Shown here piece by piece: positions 55,038 through 63,945 of a DNA stretch of 64,000 nucleotides. The DNA is from Amycolatopsis dendrobii. GTDB taxonomy: Bacteria; Actinomycetota; Actinomycetes; Mycobacteriales; Pseudonocardiaceae. Positions within the stretch are counted from its first letter, which is position 1. The number at the start of each line of letters is the position of its first letter. The position numbers were made by a program, and so were the translations under genes. The stretch covers positions 1 to 64,000 of the forward strand of contig NZ_JACGZW010000004.1 in assembly GCF_014145675.1 (NCBI RefSeq), in the 5' to 3' direction. The notes under the pieces were generated by a model, which made no database searches, had not been told where the DNA came from, and saw only the letters and a program-made list of their open reading frames with translations.

Positions 55038-55928
55038 GTGACGGCCCCGCGCGCGTTCCGTGCGACGGTCCCGGCGTCGAGCGCGAACCTCGGCCCGGGA
55101 TTTGACGCGCTCGGCCTTGCCCTGTCCCGCTACGACGTGGTCGAACTGCAGGTCACCGAGGGCGGGCTGAAGATCGAGGTGCTCGACGCGGGAGCGGGCG
55201 GCGTCGAGGACGTGCCGACCGACGAATCCCACCTGGTGGTCCGCGCGCTCCGGCGAGCCTGCGAACACCTCGACGTGCGGCCGCCCGGCCTGCATCTTCG
55301 TTGCCACAACAGCATTCCGCACGCGCGCGGCCTCGGGTCGTCGGCGGCCGCGGTGGTGACCGGCGTGGCGCTGGGCTACGCACTGGCGGAGCGTCCGCTC
55401 GACGCCGACGCGCTCCAGCTCGCGGCCGAGTTCGAAGGCCACGCGGACAACGCGGCGGCGAGCCTGTTCGGCGGGCTCGTGGTGGCGTGGTCCGAGGACG
55501 GCCGGTTCCGCGCCGAACGCGTGGAGCCGAACCCGGCGATCCGGCCGGTGGTCGCGGTACCGGCGGAAAAGTCGTCCACCACCACGACGCGCGGCCTGCT
55601 GCCCGCGCAAGTGCCGCACGCCGACGCGGCGCACAGCGCGGGACGGGCCGCGCTCGCCGTGCTGGCGGCCACCGAACGGCCCGAACTGCTGATGGCCGCC
55701 ACCGAGGACCGGTTGCACCAGGATTACCGCGCCGCGGCGTACCCGGCGAGCACGGAACTCGTGCGCACGCTGCGTGCGCACGGCGTGCCCGCCGCCATTT
55801 CCGGGGCCGGTCCGACTGTGCTCGCTCTCACGCTGACGGGAATACTCCCCGCGGGCGTGGACGTTACCGGCTTCGACGTCGCCGAATTGCCCGTGGACCG
55901 CGATGGCGTGCAGGTTGTGGCCAGGTGA
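55038..55928 (+). CDS. thrB: Homoserine kinase
   Basis: A 296-residue GHMP kinase that phosphorylates homoserine. It begins [20 protein letters not shown] near 6 and has the ATP loop [17 protein letters not shown] near 93. The C-terminal GHMP motif [12 protein letters not shown] lies near 253. The GTG at 55,038 gives the family length; the open frame continues upstream through the 81-bp repeat, but those 27 codons are repeat-encoded. The only ribosome-site candidate, GGGGCG, lies at the repeat's right edge. Confidence 0.95.
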   Translation: MTAPRAFRATVPASSANLGPGFDALGLALSRYDVVELQVTEGGLKIEVLDAGAGGVEDVPTDESHLVVRALRRACEHLDVRPPGLHLRCHNSIPHARGLGSSAAAVVTGVALGYALAERPLDADALQLAAEFEGHADNAAASLFGGLVVAWSEDGRFRAERVEPNPAIRPVVAVPAEKSSTTTTRGLLPAQVPHADAAHSAGRAALAVLAATERPELLMAATEDRLHQDYRAAAYPASTELVRTLRAHGVPAAISGAGPTVLALTLTGILPAGVDVTGFDVAELPVDRDGVQVVAR

Positions 55929-56334
55929 CGACCTGGTCACAGGCTGGACGGCAGCGTGCGCCACGCGGGGGGTGGTTGTTGCACGCGGACAGGGCGCGGT
56001 CTACCCTCGGGGGCGTTCGATCACCGTGCGTTTCCGCACCCGATGCCGGGCCTGTTCGCCCCTAGCGGCGGCTCCGGTCCGCATCCTTCGTCGATCCGCC
56101 GATTCCGCACCGCCCGGCACGCGGGACGCGGAGGGACGCAGGCGGGTTTCCGGTTCCGGCGGTGCCGAATTCCGCTTTCTCCGTCCGGAGGGGGCAAACA
56201 CCCTGTGCTGGCGGCGCTTCGCTGTGTCTCGCACGGCTGGGCGCGAGCCGTCCGCATCGGAGGCAGAAGCCGTCTCGCTACCGGCGGCAGTCCGCTGATC
56301 CACCTGGAACGTGGATCGGTCAGGAAGGACATGT
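55929..56334 (+). promoter_or_regulatory. Long leader region of rho
   Basis: A 406-nt gap between thrB and rho. rho often has a long autoregulated leader. The ribosome site AGGAAGGA lies at the end. No riboswitch fold or -10/-35 pair could be assigned with confidence. Confidence 0.35.
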
Positions 56335-58359
56335 GTGAGCAACACCGATCTGTTGAGCGGCGACGTGGAGACCCCCGCCGCGGCCGCTGAGACCAATGGG
56401 GCCGCGGCCGCTCCGAAGCGCCGCACCGGGGGCCTGTCCGGAATGGTCATCGCCGAGCTCCGCCAGCTGGCGGGCGAACTGGGTGTGGGCGAGACCACCG
56501 GCATGCGCAAAGGGGACCTGATCGCCGCGATCCGCGAGCGCCAGGGCAAGAGCAAGAAGCGCGCCGCCGTCCCGGCCGACACGCTGCCGCTCGACGGCGT
56601 CGAGCCGGTCAAGGCGGAGAAGGCCGAGAAGCCCGCCCGCCGGGCCAAGGCCGACGCGCCGAAGGCGGCCGAGGCTCCGAAGACCGAGGCGCCCAAGGCG
56701 GAGCCGAAGGCCGAGCAGGTCCAGGCGGAGGCCCCCAAGGCCGCCGGCGCCGAGGCCCCGAAGGCGGAGACCGCGCAGGACGGCAAGCCCGCCGCGCAGG
56801 AGCGCCCGGAGCGCCACGACCGTTCCGAGGGCCAGTCCGAGGGCCAGTCCGAGGAGGGCGGCCGCAACCGCCGCCGCCGCGGCGGCGCGAACCGCGGCGA
56901 CGGCCAGCGCGACCAGCGCGGCGACCGCCAGGGCGGCAACCGGGACAATCGCGACGGCAACCGCGACAACCGCGACAACGGCCGCGACAACCGCGACGGC
57001 AACCGGGACAACCGCGGCGGCCAGGACAACCGGCAGGACCGCCAGGACAACCGGCAGCGGAACCAGCAGGACAGCCGCGACAACCGGAACAACGGCCCCC
57101 AGGACGACGACGAGGAAGGCGGCCGCCGCGGGCGCCGCTTCCGCGACCGCCGCCGCCGGGGCAGCGGGGGCGGCCAGCGCGAAGGCGGCGCCCCGGACAC
57201 CGAGATCCGCGAGGACGACGTCCTGCTGCCGGTCGCGGGCATCCTGGACGTGCTCGACAACTACGCGTTCGTGCGCACCTCGGGCTATCTGGCCGGGCCG
57301 AACGACGTGTACGTGTCGCTGTCGCTGGTCCGCAAGTTCGGCCTGCGCCGCGGCGACGCGATCACCGGTGTCGTGCGCCAGCCGCGCGAGGGCGAGCAGC
57401 AGCGGCAGAAGTTCAACCCGCTGGTGCGCGTCGACTCGATCAACGGCCTGGAGCCGGACGAGGCCAAGCGCCGTCCCGACTTCACCAAGCTGACCCCGCT
57501 GTACCCGAACGAGCGGCTGCGCCTCGAGACCGAGCCGCACAAGCTCACGACCCGCGTGATCGACCTGATCATGCCGGTCGGCAAGGGCCAGCGTGCGCTG
57601 ATCGTGTCCCCGCCCAAGGCCGGCAAGACCACGATCATGCAGGACATCGCGAACGCGATCACCACGAACAACCCTGAGGCCCACCTCATGGTCGTGCTGG
57701 TCGACGAGCGTCCGGAAGAGGTCACCGACATGCAGCGGTCGGTGAAGGGCGAGGTCATCGCCTCCACCTTCGACCGCCCGCCGTCCGACCACACCTCGGT
57801 CGCCGAGCTGTCCATCGAACGGGCCAAGCGCCTGGTCGAAATGGGCCACGACGTGGTCGTCCTGCTCGACTCGATCACCCGTCTCGGCCGCGCGTACAAC
57901 TTGGCCGCGCCCGCGTCCGGCCGGATCCTGTCCGGTGGTGTCGACTCGACCGCGCTGTACCCGCCGAAGCGGTTCCTCGGCGCCGCGCGCAACATCGAGA
58001 ACGGCGGCTCGCTCACCATCTTCGCGACCGCGATGGTGGAGACCGGGTCCACGATGGACACGGTGATCTTCGAGGAGTTCAAGGGCACCGGCAACGCGGA
58101 GCTCAAGCTCGACCGCAAGATCTCCGAGCGCCGCGTGTTCCCGGCGGTGGACGTCAACCCGTCCGGCACCCGCAAGGAAGAGCTGCTGCTCTCGCCGGAC
58201 GAGCTGGCCGTCACGCACAAGCTGCACCGCGTGCTGCACGCGCTGGACTCGCAGCAGGCCATCGACCTGCTGATCTCGCGGCTGCGCAAGACGAAGACCA
58301 ACATCGAATTCCTGATGCAGGTCTCGAAGACCGCCCTTGGCGGCGGAGACGACGACTGA
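56335..58359 (+). CDS. rho: Transcription termination factor Rho, with large disordered insertion
   Basis: A 674-residue hexameric RNA helicase that ends transcription. A Rho_N segment (LSGMVIAELRQLAGELG) lies near 30-60. About 80-290 is low complexity: Ala/Lys/Pro/Glu-rich, then an Arg/Asn/Asp/Gly repeat of NRD and DNR units. The RNA-binding cold-shock-like domain starts near 300 (GILDVLDNYAFVRTSGYLAG). The ATPase has Walker A PPKAGKTTIMQ near 425, Walker B VVVLLDSITRLGRAYN near 505 and the Q/R-loop region after it. The GTG at 56,335 follows AGGAAGGAC. Long inserts are known in high-GC actinobacteria. Confidence 0.97.
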   Translation: MSNTDLLSGDVETPAAAAETNGAAAAPKRRTGGLSGMVIAELRQLAGELGVGETTGMRKGDLIAAIRERQGKSKKRAAVPADTLPLDGVEPVKAEKAEKPARRAKADAPKAAEAPKTEAPKAEPKAEQVQAEAPKAAGAEAPKAETAQDGKPAAQERPERHDRSEGQSEGQSEEGGRNRRRRGGANRGDGQRDQRGDRQGGNRDNRDGNRDNRDNGRDNRDGNRDNRGGQDNRQDRQDNRQRNQQDSRDNRNNGPQDDDEEGGRRGRRFRDRRRRGSGGGQREGGAPDTEIREDDVLLPVAGILDVLDNYAFVRTSGYLAGPNDVYVSLSLVRKFGLRRGDAITGVVRQPREGEQQRQKFNPLVRVDSINGLEPDEAKRRPDFTKLTPLYPNERLRLETEPHKLTTRVIDLIMPVGKGQRALIVSPPKAGKTTIMQDIANAITTNNPEAHLMVVLVDERPEEVTDMQRSVKGEVIASTFDRPPSDHTSVAELSIERAKRLVEMGHDVVVLLDSITRLGRAYNLAAPASGRILSGGVDSTALYPPKRFLGAARNIENGGSLTIFATAMVETGSTMDTVIFEEFKGTGNAELKLDRKISERRVFPAVDVNPSGTRKEELLLSPDELAVTHKLHRVLHALDSQQAIDLLISRLRKTKTNIEFLMQVSKTALGGGDDD

Positions 58360-58375
58360 GTCTCGCCTCGACGCA

Positions 58376-58416
58376 GAACCGGCCCGCCCCCATGGTTTTC
58401 GGGGGCGGGCCGGTTC
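58376..58416. terminator. Terminator hairpin after rho
   Basis: A perfect 16-bp stem (58376-58391 with 58401-58416) with a 9-nt loop, 16 nt after the rho stop. Confidence 0.85.
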
Positions 58417-58428
58417 GCGTTGGTGGAG

Positions 58429-58482
58429 GTCCGTGAGGGGAACTTGCCCGGACTCTGAGTCCCCCAGGGTCCCCTCACGGAC
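58429..58482 (+). terminator. Second hairpin after rho, with T tract
   Basis: A 13-bp stem (58429-58441 with 58470-58482) around a 28-nt loop, followed by TTTTCTG. Its GTCCGTGAGGGG/CCCCTCACGGAC arms belong to the same family as the repeats at 63,630-63,945. Confidence 0.6.
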
Positions 58483-58519
58483 TTTTCTGCCGCACCGGGG
58501 AGGTGGCGCGGCAGAAAAC

Positions 58520-59044
58520 TCAGTGGCGGGGGACGGCGGCCGGGGTCCAGCCGCGGTAGTTGTTGAAGTAGCTCGTGGAGCTGCCGTGGCCGATCTTGCC
58601 GCCGACGCTCGTGGCGTAGAAACCGCCGTTGCCGTCCGCGATGCCGACGTGGCCGTACGCGCTGATGTTCCAGTACACGAACGAACCGGCGGGCGGCTTG
58701 CCGCTGGTGTGCTTAGGGCTGGCCCCGTTCCAATGTGCGTTGGCGGACGCCCAGACCCCGGTGACGCCGTAGGAATTCTCCGCGGCCTTCTCGCAGTAGT
58801 GCTCCCACCCGGTGCTTCCGGCGTGCGCCTTGTACCAGGCGACCGCGCCGGCCGGGGTGCCGTCGCCCGCCCCGGTCAGATTCGCCTCGGACAGCTCCGA
58901 GAACGTTCCGGCAGCGGGGTTGACGTCCGCGGCGGTGATTCCGCCGGAAGCATTCGCGGCAGGCGCGAAGACCGCGGCGGAAGCGGCGAGCGCGAGCGCC
59001 GCGGCCGGCTTCGCGAGCCGGGTGAGCAGGTCGGTCGTGCGCAT
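58520..59044 (-). CDS. Secreted CHAP/NlpC-P60-like protein
   Basis: 174 residues. A Sec signal peptide (MRTTDLLTRLAKP, a hydrophobic Ala-rich core, likely cut after ANA near 33) is followed by a small domain. A single mature Cys lies in WEHYCEKAAENSYG and a His in AYGHVGIADGNG; SFVYWN and GFYATSVGG are also present. The Cys-His pair and order fit a CHAP or NlpC/P60 amidase fold that cuts peptidoglycan, but a clear family signature is not visible. The ATG follows TGGAGGT. Convergent with rho, divergent from rpmE (233-nt gap). Confidence 0.7.
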   Translation of the reverse strand: MRTTDLLTRLAKPAAALALAASAAVFAPAANASGGITAADVNPAAGTFSELSEANLTGAGDGTPAGAVAWYKAHAGSTGWEHYCEKAAENSYGVTGVWASANAHWNGASPKHTSGKPPAGSFVYWNISAYGHVGIADGNGGFYATSVGGKIGHGSSTSYFNNYRGWTPAAVPRH

Positions 59045-59277
59045 GTCCGGACCTCCAGTAAGTGAGCGATTCACGAACTCGGCCAGCTTCCCGTCAGCGG
59101 GTACAAAATCCGTACAATGCGAATGTCCTTCACTACCCACGGTCGCGACCGGCGGCGGAATACCTGGTCACCGGGGTGTGTTGAAGCCCTTGCCAGCACG
59201 TCTGGCAGAATGACCCGCTGAAGTCCGGCACCGGTTCACCCCGTACTGGGGACCCGGGGCCAACGAGAGAGGACACC

Positions 59278-59502
59278 ATGAAGAGCGGTATTCACCCCGA
59301 ATACGTGACCACGACCGTCACGTGCAACTGCGGGAACAGCTTCGTCACCCGCAGCACGAAGGAGTCGGGTCAGATCCACGTCGAGATCTGCTCCAACTGC
59401 CACCCCTTCTACACCGGCAAGCAGAAGATCATGGACACCGGTGGCCGGGTCGCCCGGTTCGAGAAGCGCTACGGCAAGCGGCAGAAGACCGACGCCAAGT
59501 AG
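59278..59502 (+). CDS. rpmE: 50S ribosomal protein L31 (zinc-type)
   Basis: 74 residues. It starts [20 protein letters not shown], with four zinc-ligand cysteines at 16, 18, 38 and 41, so it is the C+ form that stores zinc and is replaced under zinc limitation. [14 protein letters not shown] is typical of the C terminus. The ATG follows GAGAGAGGA. It sits between rho and prfA as in other actinobacteria. Confidence 0.97.
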   Translation: MKSGIHPEYVTTTVTCNCGNSFVTRSTKESGQIHVEICSNCHPFYTGKQKIMDTGGRVARFEKRYGKRQKTDAK

Positions 59503-59583
59503 CTCGTTCGACGGCGCCCACCCGCACGCCCGGGTGGGCGCCGTTGTTCTGTCCGGACCTGTTCGCGAGAGGGAGACGGCGAA

Positions 59584-60654
59584 GTGGATTCGAGTTCGCT
59601 CAAGGGGCTGCTCGACGAGCACGCACAGCTGGAACAGCAGCTCGCCGACCCCGCGGTGCATGCCGACCAGGCCAGGGCCCGCAAACTGGGCCGCCGCTAC
59701 GCCGAGCTGAGCCCGGTCGTGCGCGCGGTGCGCGAGCTGGACCAGACCCGCGACGACCTGTCCGCGGCCAAGGAACTCGCGGCCGAGGACGCGGCGTTCG
59801 CCGCCGAGGCCGAAGAGCTGACGGCGAAAATCCCGCAGCTCGAAGCGAAACTCACCGAACTGCTGCTGCCGCGCGACCCGTACGACGGCTCCGACGTCGT
59901 CATGGAGATCAAATCCGGCGAAGGCGGCGAGGAATCCGCGCTGTTCGCCGGCGACCTGCTGCGGATGTACCTGCGCTACGCCGAGCGGCACAACTGGAAG
60001 GCCGAGGTGCTCGACTCGACCGAGTCGGACCTTGGCGGCTACAAGGACGTCACGCTGTCGCTCAAGAGCAAGACCGCGGACGTCGAAGGAGTCTGGGCGA
60101 GGCTGAAGTTCGAGGGCGGCGTGCACCGGGTGCAGCGCGTGCCCGCGACCGAATCGCAGGGCCGCATCCACACGTCGGCGTCCGGCGTGCTGATCTACCC
60201 GGAACCGGAAGAGGTCGAGGTCGAAATCGACCCGAACGACCTGCGCATCGACGTGTTCCGGTCTTCTGGCCCCGGCGGGCAGAGCGTCAACACCACCGAC
60301 TCGGCGGTGCGGATCACCCACCTGCCGACCGGGATCGTCGTGTCGTGCCAGAACGAGAAATCGCAGATCCAGAACCGCGCGCGGGCGCTGCAGGTGCTGC
60401 AGGCCCGGCTGCAGCAGGTCGCCGAGGAAGAGGCGGCGGCGAAGGCCTCGGACGCGCGCCGTTCACAGGTCCGGACGGTCGACCGCTCGGAGCGGGTGCG
60501 GACGTACAACTTCCCGGAGAACCGGATCTCCGACCACCGGGTGAACTACAAGGCGTACAACCTGGACCAGGTCCTGGACGGGGAACTGGACGGGGTGCTG
60601 GACGCACTGGCGTCGGCCGACCGCGAGGAGCGGCTCGCCGCTCAGTCGGGCTGA
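59584..60654 (+). CDS. prfA: Peptide chain release factor 1
   Basis: A 356-residue factor that releases peptides at UAG and UAA. An N-terminal coiled-coil lies within 1-100. The stop-codon reading motif is in [15 protein letters not shown] near 187 (PAT), and the catalytic GGQ in [15 protein letters not shown] near 230. The GTG follows AGAGGGAGA. It lies 81 nt after rpmE. Its methylating enzyme PrmC is encoded about 2 kb downstream, separated by two minus-strand genes and a MerR gene. Confidence 0.97.
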   Translation: MDSSSLKGLLDEHAQLEQQLADPAVHADQARARKLGRRYAELSPVVRAVRELDQTRDDLSAAKELAAEDAAFAAEAEELTAKIPQLEAKLTELLLPRDPYDGSDVVMEIKSGEGGEESALFAGDLLRMYLRYAERHNWKAEVLDSTESDLGGYKDVTLSLKSKTADVEGVWARLKFEGGVHRVQRVPATESQGRIHTSASGVLIYPEPEEVEVEIDPNDLRIDVFRSSGPGGQSVNTTDSAVRITHLPTGIVVSCQNEKSQIQNRARALQVLQARLQQVAEEEAAAKASDARRSQVRTVDRSERVRTYNFPENRISDHRVNYKAYNLDQVLDGELDGVLDALASADREERLAAQSG

Positions 60655-60749
60655 CCCGCACCGAAATCGGTGCCAGCCCTAGTAATCTGAGCGGCGCGCT
60701 GTCCGTCCACAATGGAATCGGCGGCTGCGGTTCTCCTCGGGTCAGGCAC

Positions 60750-61523
60750 TCACGAGGTCGCCGCGGCGAAGGCTGTCATCCGCTCCTCGTATCCCTTGTC
60801 ATCCCCGAAATGCACGGCCACCGCGTCCGCCCCGGCGTCCCGGTACGCACGGTAGATCTCGACGGCTGTTTCTTCGTCGTACTGCTGCCGGGCGATCCGC
60901 CGCACGCGCCGCTCCGGATCGAGCTGGTCCAGCTTCGCGACCCGTTCCGCGAAAGCCTCCGGCGAGAGACCCGCGCTGAGCCACTGGTCCCCGGCGCGGA
61001 CCGCCCGGCGCAGCGCGACCGTCGAATTCCCGCCGACCAGAATCGGGATCCGGCCCTCCGGCCGCGGCGCGAAATAGCCGCCGGACCGGCCTCGTCCAGT
61101 GGTGAAAAGCCGGTCCAGCAACGAAAGCGTCTCGTCCAGCGTCGCACCGCGGCGAGGGAAATCCGCGCCGATCTCCGCGAACTCCGGCTCGTTCCATCCC
61201 GCGCCGACGCCCAGCACCAGCCGGTGCCCGGACAGCCGGTCGATCGTCGCGGCCTGTTTGGCCAGCAGATGCGGTTCGCGCAGCGGCGCGATCACCACGG
61301 ACGTGCCCAGTTGCACGCGTTCGGTCGCCGCGGCCAGGTAGGCGAGCGTCGCCAGCGGTTCGTACACGCCGCCGAAGACCTCGCCGAACGGTTCCGGCGG
61401 CAGCACGTGATCCGGCAGCCAAACGGATTCGTACCCCAGTTCCTCGGCCAGCCGGGCTAGCTCGGCGAGGCGGCGCGGAGTCAGGTCGGGCGATTCGTTC
61501 GGCAGGACCACCTGGCGGCTCAT
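60750..61523 (-). CDS. LLM-class (F420-dependent-like) oxidoreductase
   Basis: A 257-residue luciferase-like TIM-barrel oxidoreductase. It includes LAELARLAEELGYESVWLPD near 18, VQLGTSVVIAPLREPHLLAK near 70, LVLGVGAGWNEPEFAEIGAD near 103, and GRIPILVGGNS near 155. It is somewhat shorter than many family members and may lack the first strand. The ATG overlaps the stop of the upstream alpha/beta-hydrolase (ATGA), so the two are co-translated. Its substrate is unknown. Confidence 0.88.
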   Translation of the reverse strand: MSRQVVLPNESPDLTPRRLAELARLAEELGYESVWLPDHVLPPEPFGEVFGGVYEPLATLAYLAAATERVQLGTSVVIAPLREPHLLAKQAATIDRLSGHRLVLGVGAGWNEPEFAEIGADFPRRGATLDETLSLLDRLFTTGRGRSGGYFAPRPEGRIPILVGGNSTVALRRAVRAGDQWLSAGLSPEAFAERVAKLDQLDPERRVRRIARQQYDEETAVEIYRAYRDAGADAVAVHFGDDKGYEERMTAFAAATS

Positions 61524-62257
61524 GACAGCATCTTCCGAATAGCGGTGAGCCAGGCTTCCGGCGCTTCCTCGCCGATGCCGTGCCCGGAGGCGATTTCGGC
61601 CAGCTCCGCGCCGGGAATCCCGTCGGCCAGCTCCTGCGAATGCCTCGGCGGCACCAGGGAGTCCAGCGTCGTGGCGATCACCAGCGTCGGGACGGCGATC
61701 GACGCCAGTTCCGCCCGGGTGTCGGTATTCCGCACCAGTTCGACCTGGTACGCCGTGCCTGCGGGCACCGATTCGGCCAGCCCGGCGATCGCCGCGGTGA
61801 GCTGCTCCGGCGTCAGCGTGGCGAGGAAAGGCTCGCTGACGGCGGTCAGCATCAGGTACTTGGCGAGCAGGATGCGGTCGCCCTTCAGTAGCTCCGCCCA
61901 CAGATCCAGCGCCAGCTCCATCCGCGCGTCCGGCCGGGCGAACCCCGCGGTCAGGATGAGGCCGCTCACGCGCTCGGGGTGCCGGGTGGCCACGCGGACC
62001 GCGACGGCCGTGCCGAGCGAGTAGCCGAGCACGGTGAACTTCTCGATTCCGGCATCGACGGCAGTCGCGACCAGTCCGTCGGCCAGTTCGTCGAGCGTGC
62101 CGCCCGCGACCGGGTAATCGGCTCCGACCACGGTGTGCGTACGGGTGAGGTCGTCCAGCAGGGGCCCGAAATTGGCGGTCACGCCGCCGCCCGCGCCGTG
62201 GGCGAGCAGCAGGCCGGGGCCTTGTCCCGCGACGAGGGGCGCGAAATGTTCTGTCAT
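61520..62257 (-). CDS. Alpha/beta-hydrolase
   Basis: A 245-residue hydrolase: LLLAHGAGGGVTANFGPLL near 18 (oxyanion region), the nucleophile elbow VLGYSLGTAVAVRVA near 84, an acid in ATTLDSLVPPRHS near 198 and the His in IASGHGIGEEAPE near 222. The ATG at 62,257 is divergent from a MerR regulator 56 nt away and probably under its control. It is coupled to the LLM oxidoreductase gene. Confidence 0.9.
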   Translation of the reverse strand: MTEHFAPLVAGQGPGLLLAHGAGGGVTANFGPLLDDLTRTHTVVGADYPVAGGTLDELADGLVATAVDAGIEKFTVLGYSLGTAVAVRVATRHPERVSGLILTAGFARPDARMELALDLWAELLKGDRILLAKYLMLTAVSEPFLATLTPEQLTAAIAGLAESVPAGTAYQVELVRNTDTRAELASIAVPTLVIATTLDSLVPPRHSQELADGIPGAELAEIASGHGIGEEAPEAWLTAIRKMLS

Positions 62258-62271
62258 GTTCGCGACGTTAA

Positions 62272-62292
62272 GGATTGACACCAGTGTGAAGG
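62272..62292. promoter_or_regulatory. Putative MerR operator/promoter
   Basis: GATTGACACCAGTGTGAAGG in the 56-nt divergent gap contains ACAC-CAG-TGT symmetry next to a TTGACA box, as in MerR-type promoters with a long spacer. Confidence 0.5.
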
Positions 62293-62313
62293 CCAGAAGC
62301 AGGGGAAAATCGG

Positions 62314-62658
62314 ATGCTGATCGGCGAACTCGCGCAGCGCACCGGCGTCGCGCCGCGGCTGCTGCGGTACTACGGCGAACAGGGGCTGCTGGCCTCGACG
62401 CGCAACACGAGCGGGTACCGGGTGTATGACGAGGAGGCCGTCGTCCGGGTGTGCCAGATCCGGAAACTGCTGGCCGCGGGCCTGACCACGGAGATGATCG
62501 CCGGGATGCTCGACTGCGCGAGCGGACCCGCCGCGCATCTCGACCTGTGCCCCGAACTGGTGCGCAGGCTGCGCGGGGAACTGGCCGAAGTCGACCGCCG
62601 GATCGGGGATCTCGCCCAGCGGCGCGAAGTCCTGTCCGGGTATCTCGGCCAGGCGTGA
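62314..62658 (+). CDS. MerR-family transcriptional regulator
   Basis: A 114-residue regulator. The winged HTH begins MLIGELAQRTGVAPRLLRYY and has SGYRVYDEEAVVRV near 34-47. A C-terminal dimerisation helix follows (RRLRGELAEVDRRIGDLAQR). Cys residues near 47, 68 and 79 might sense a metal or oxidant, but their pattern does not match a named subfamily. Divergent from the hydrolase-LLM pair, which is its likely target. Confidence 0.9.
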   Translation: MLIGELAQRTGVAPRLLRYYGEQGLLASTRNTSGYRVYDEEAVVRVCQIRKLLAAGLTTEMIAGMLDCASGPAAHLDLCPELVRRLRGELAEVDRRIGDLAQRREVLSGYLGQA

Positions 62659-62733
62659 CGCCCGCGCGGCCGGGGGTCGATACGCTGGGCAGCACCCCCG
62701 CCGGGGGCAGTTTCGACGAGTGAAGGACGACCA

Positions 62734-63600
62734 GTGAATCGGCAGCCGCTGCGCCTGGCCATCATGGAGGCCACCCGGATCCTCACCGAGGCGGGCGTGG
62801 AATCGCCGCGGTCGGACGCGGATCTCATCGCCGCGCACGTGCTCGGCGTCGAACGGGGCAGGCTGCCGATGGTGCCGCTGGTCGACCCGCCGGTGATCGA
62901 CGCGATCGGCCAGCTGGTCGCGCAGCGCGCGAAACGGATCCCGCTGCAGTACCTGACCGGATGGGCCGCGCTCGGCAACATCACAGTCAACGTCGGCGCG
63001 GGCGTATTCGTCCCGCGCCCGGAAACCGAACTGCTGCTCGAATGGGGCGTGAAGTTCCTCCAGGGCCGCGAATACCCGGTGGTGGTCGACCTGTGCACCG
63101 GCTCCGGCGCGCTGGCGCTGGCGCTCGCGCACGAACGCCCGGACGCGGTGGTCTACGCGGTCGACGTCGACCCGCAGGCGCTCGCCTGGGCCCGGCACAA
63201 CGCCGACGTGCACACCGCGGCGGGCAATACCCCGATCCGGCTCTACTCCGGCGACATCGCCGACCCGACGATGTTCGCCGAACTCGACGGTCTCGTCGAC
63301 CTGGTGCTCTGCAACCCGCCGTACGTGCCCGAGGGCACGCCGGTCCCCCCGGAGGTCGGCGAACACGACCCGGCCCGCGCGGTCTTCGCGGAGGAAAGCG
63401 GCCTGGCAGTGATCCGGCACGCGATCGCGGCCGGCGCGCGGTTGCTGCGCCCCGGCGGCGGACTGGCGATCGAACACGACGACACGCACGGTTCGGCCGT
63501 GCCCGCGCTGGTCCGGGCACGCCGGGTGCTGACCGGGGTGGAGGACCATCCCGACTACAGCGGAAGAGCGCGGTTCGTCACCGCTCGCCGGCTGGGCTGA
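62734..63600 (+). CDS. prmC: Release factor glutamine methyltransferase
   Basis: A 288-residue SAM-dependent enzyme that methylates the Gln of the GGQ motif in RF1/RF2. It has an N-terminal helical domain, PLQYLTGWAALGN near 71, FVPRPETELLLEW near 92, SAM motif I VVDLCTGSGALALALA near 117 and the signature LVLCNPPYVPEG near 190. The GTG follows GTGAAGGACGA. It closes the conserved rho-rpmE-prfA-prmC neighbourhood, into which the hydrolase, LLM and MerR genes are inserted. Confidence 0.96.
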   Translation: MNRQPLRLAIMEATRILTEAGVESPRSDADLIAAHVLGVERGRLPMVPLVDPPVIDAIGQLVAQRAKRIPLQYLTGWAALGNITVNVGAGVFVPRPETELLLEWGVKFLQGREYPVVVDLCTGSGALALALAHERPDAVVYAVDVDPQALAWARHNADVHTAAGNTPIRLYSGDIADPTMFAELDGLVDLVLCNPPYVPEGTPVPPEVGEHDPARAVFAEESGLAVIRHAIAAGARLLRPGGGLAIEHDDTHGSAVPALVRARRVLTGVEDHPDYSGRARFVTARRLG

Positions 63601-63629
63601 GGCCCGCTTCGCTCAGGTTCGCTCAGGGG

Positions 63630-63945
63630 CCGTGAAGGAGTCCTTGCGGGAATCCAGGTCCGTGAAGGGCCCCTTCATGGCTTGCGGTTGTTCGTGAGGG
63701 GAACTCTGGGGGATTGAGAGTTCCTGAAGGTGGCCCTCACGGCTCTTGCCTCTGCCTCGGACGTGCGGGAGGGGCCCCTTCATGGCTGCGGGCGTCCGTG
63801 AGGGACTCCTTGCGGGACCTAGATTCCCGCAAGGAGCCCTTCACGGCCCTCGCCCCTGCCCGGACGTGTGTGCATGACCTGCGGGCGTCCGTGCGGGGAC
63901 CCCTGACGGAATCTGGGTCCCGCAAGGAGCCCTTCACAGACCTCC
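63630..63945. repeat. Array of diverged palindromic repeats downstream of prmC
   Basis: Several 20-60-bp units of the form CCGTGAAGGAGTCCTTGCGG and their complements (TCCCGCAAGGAGCCCTTCAC). The best hairpin pairs 63,796-63,817 with 63,825-63,846 (22 bp, two mismatches). Others start near 63,630, 63,658, 63,692 and 63,887. A related hairpin follows rho at 58,429. The region to 64,000 has no supported gene. Confidence 0.75.

Noticed and set aside
63630..63945. CRISPR array
   Set aside because: The repeats are palindromic, unequal in length and spacing, and diverged. There are no uniform spacers and no cas genes.
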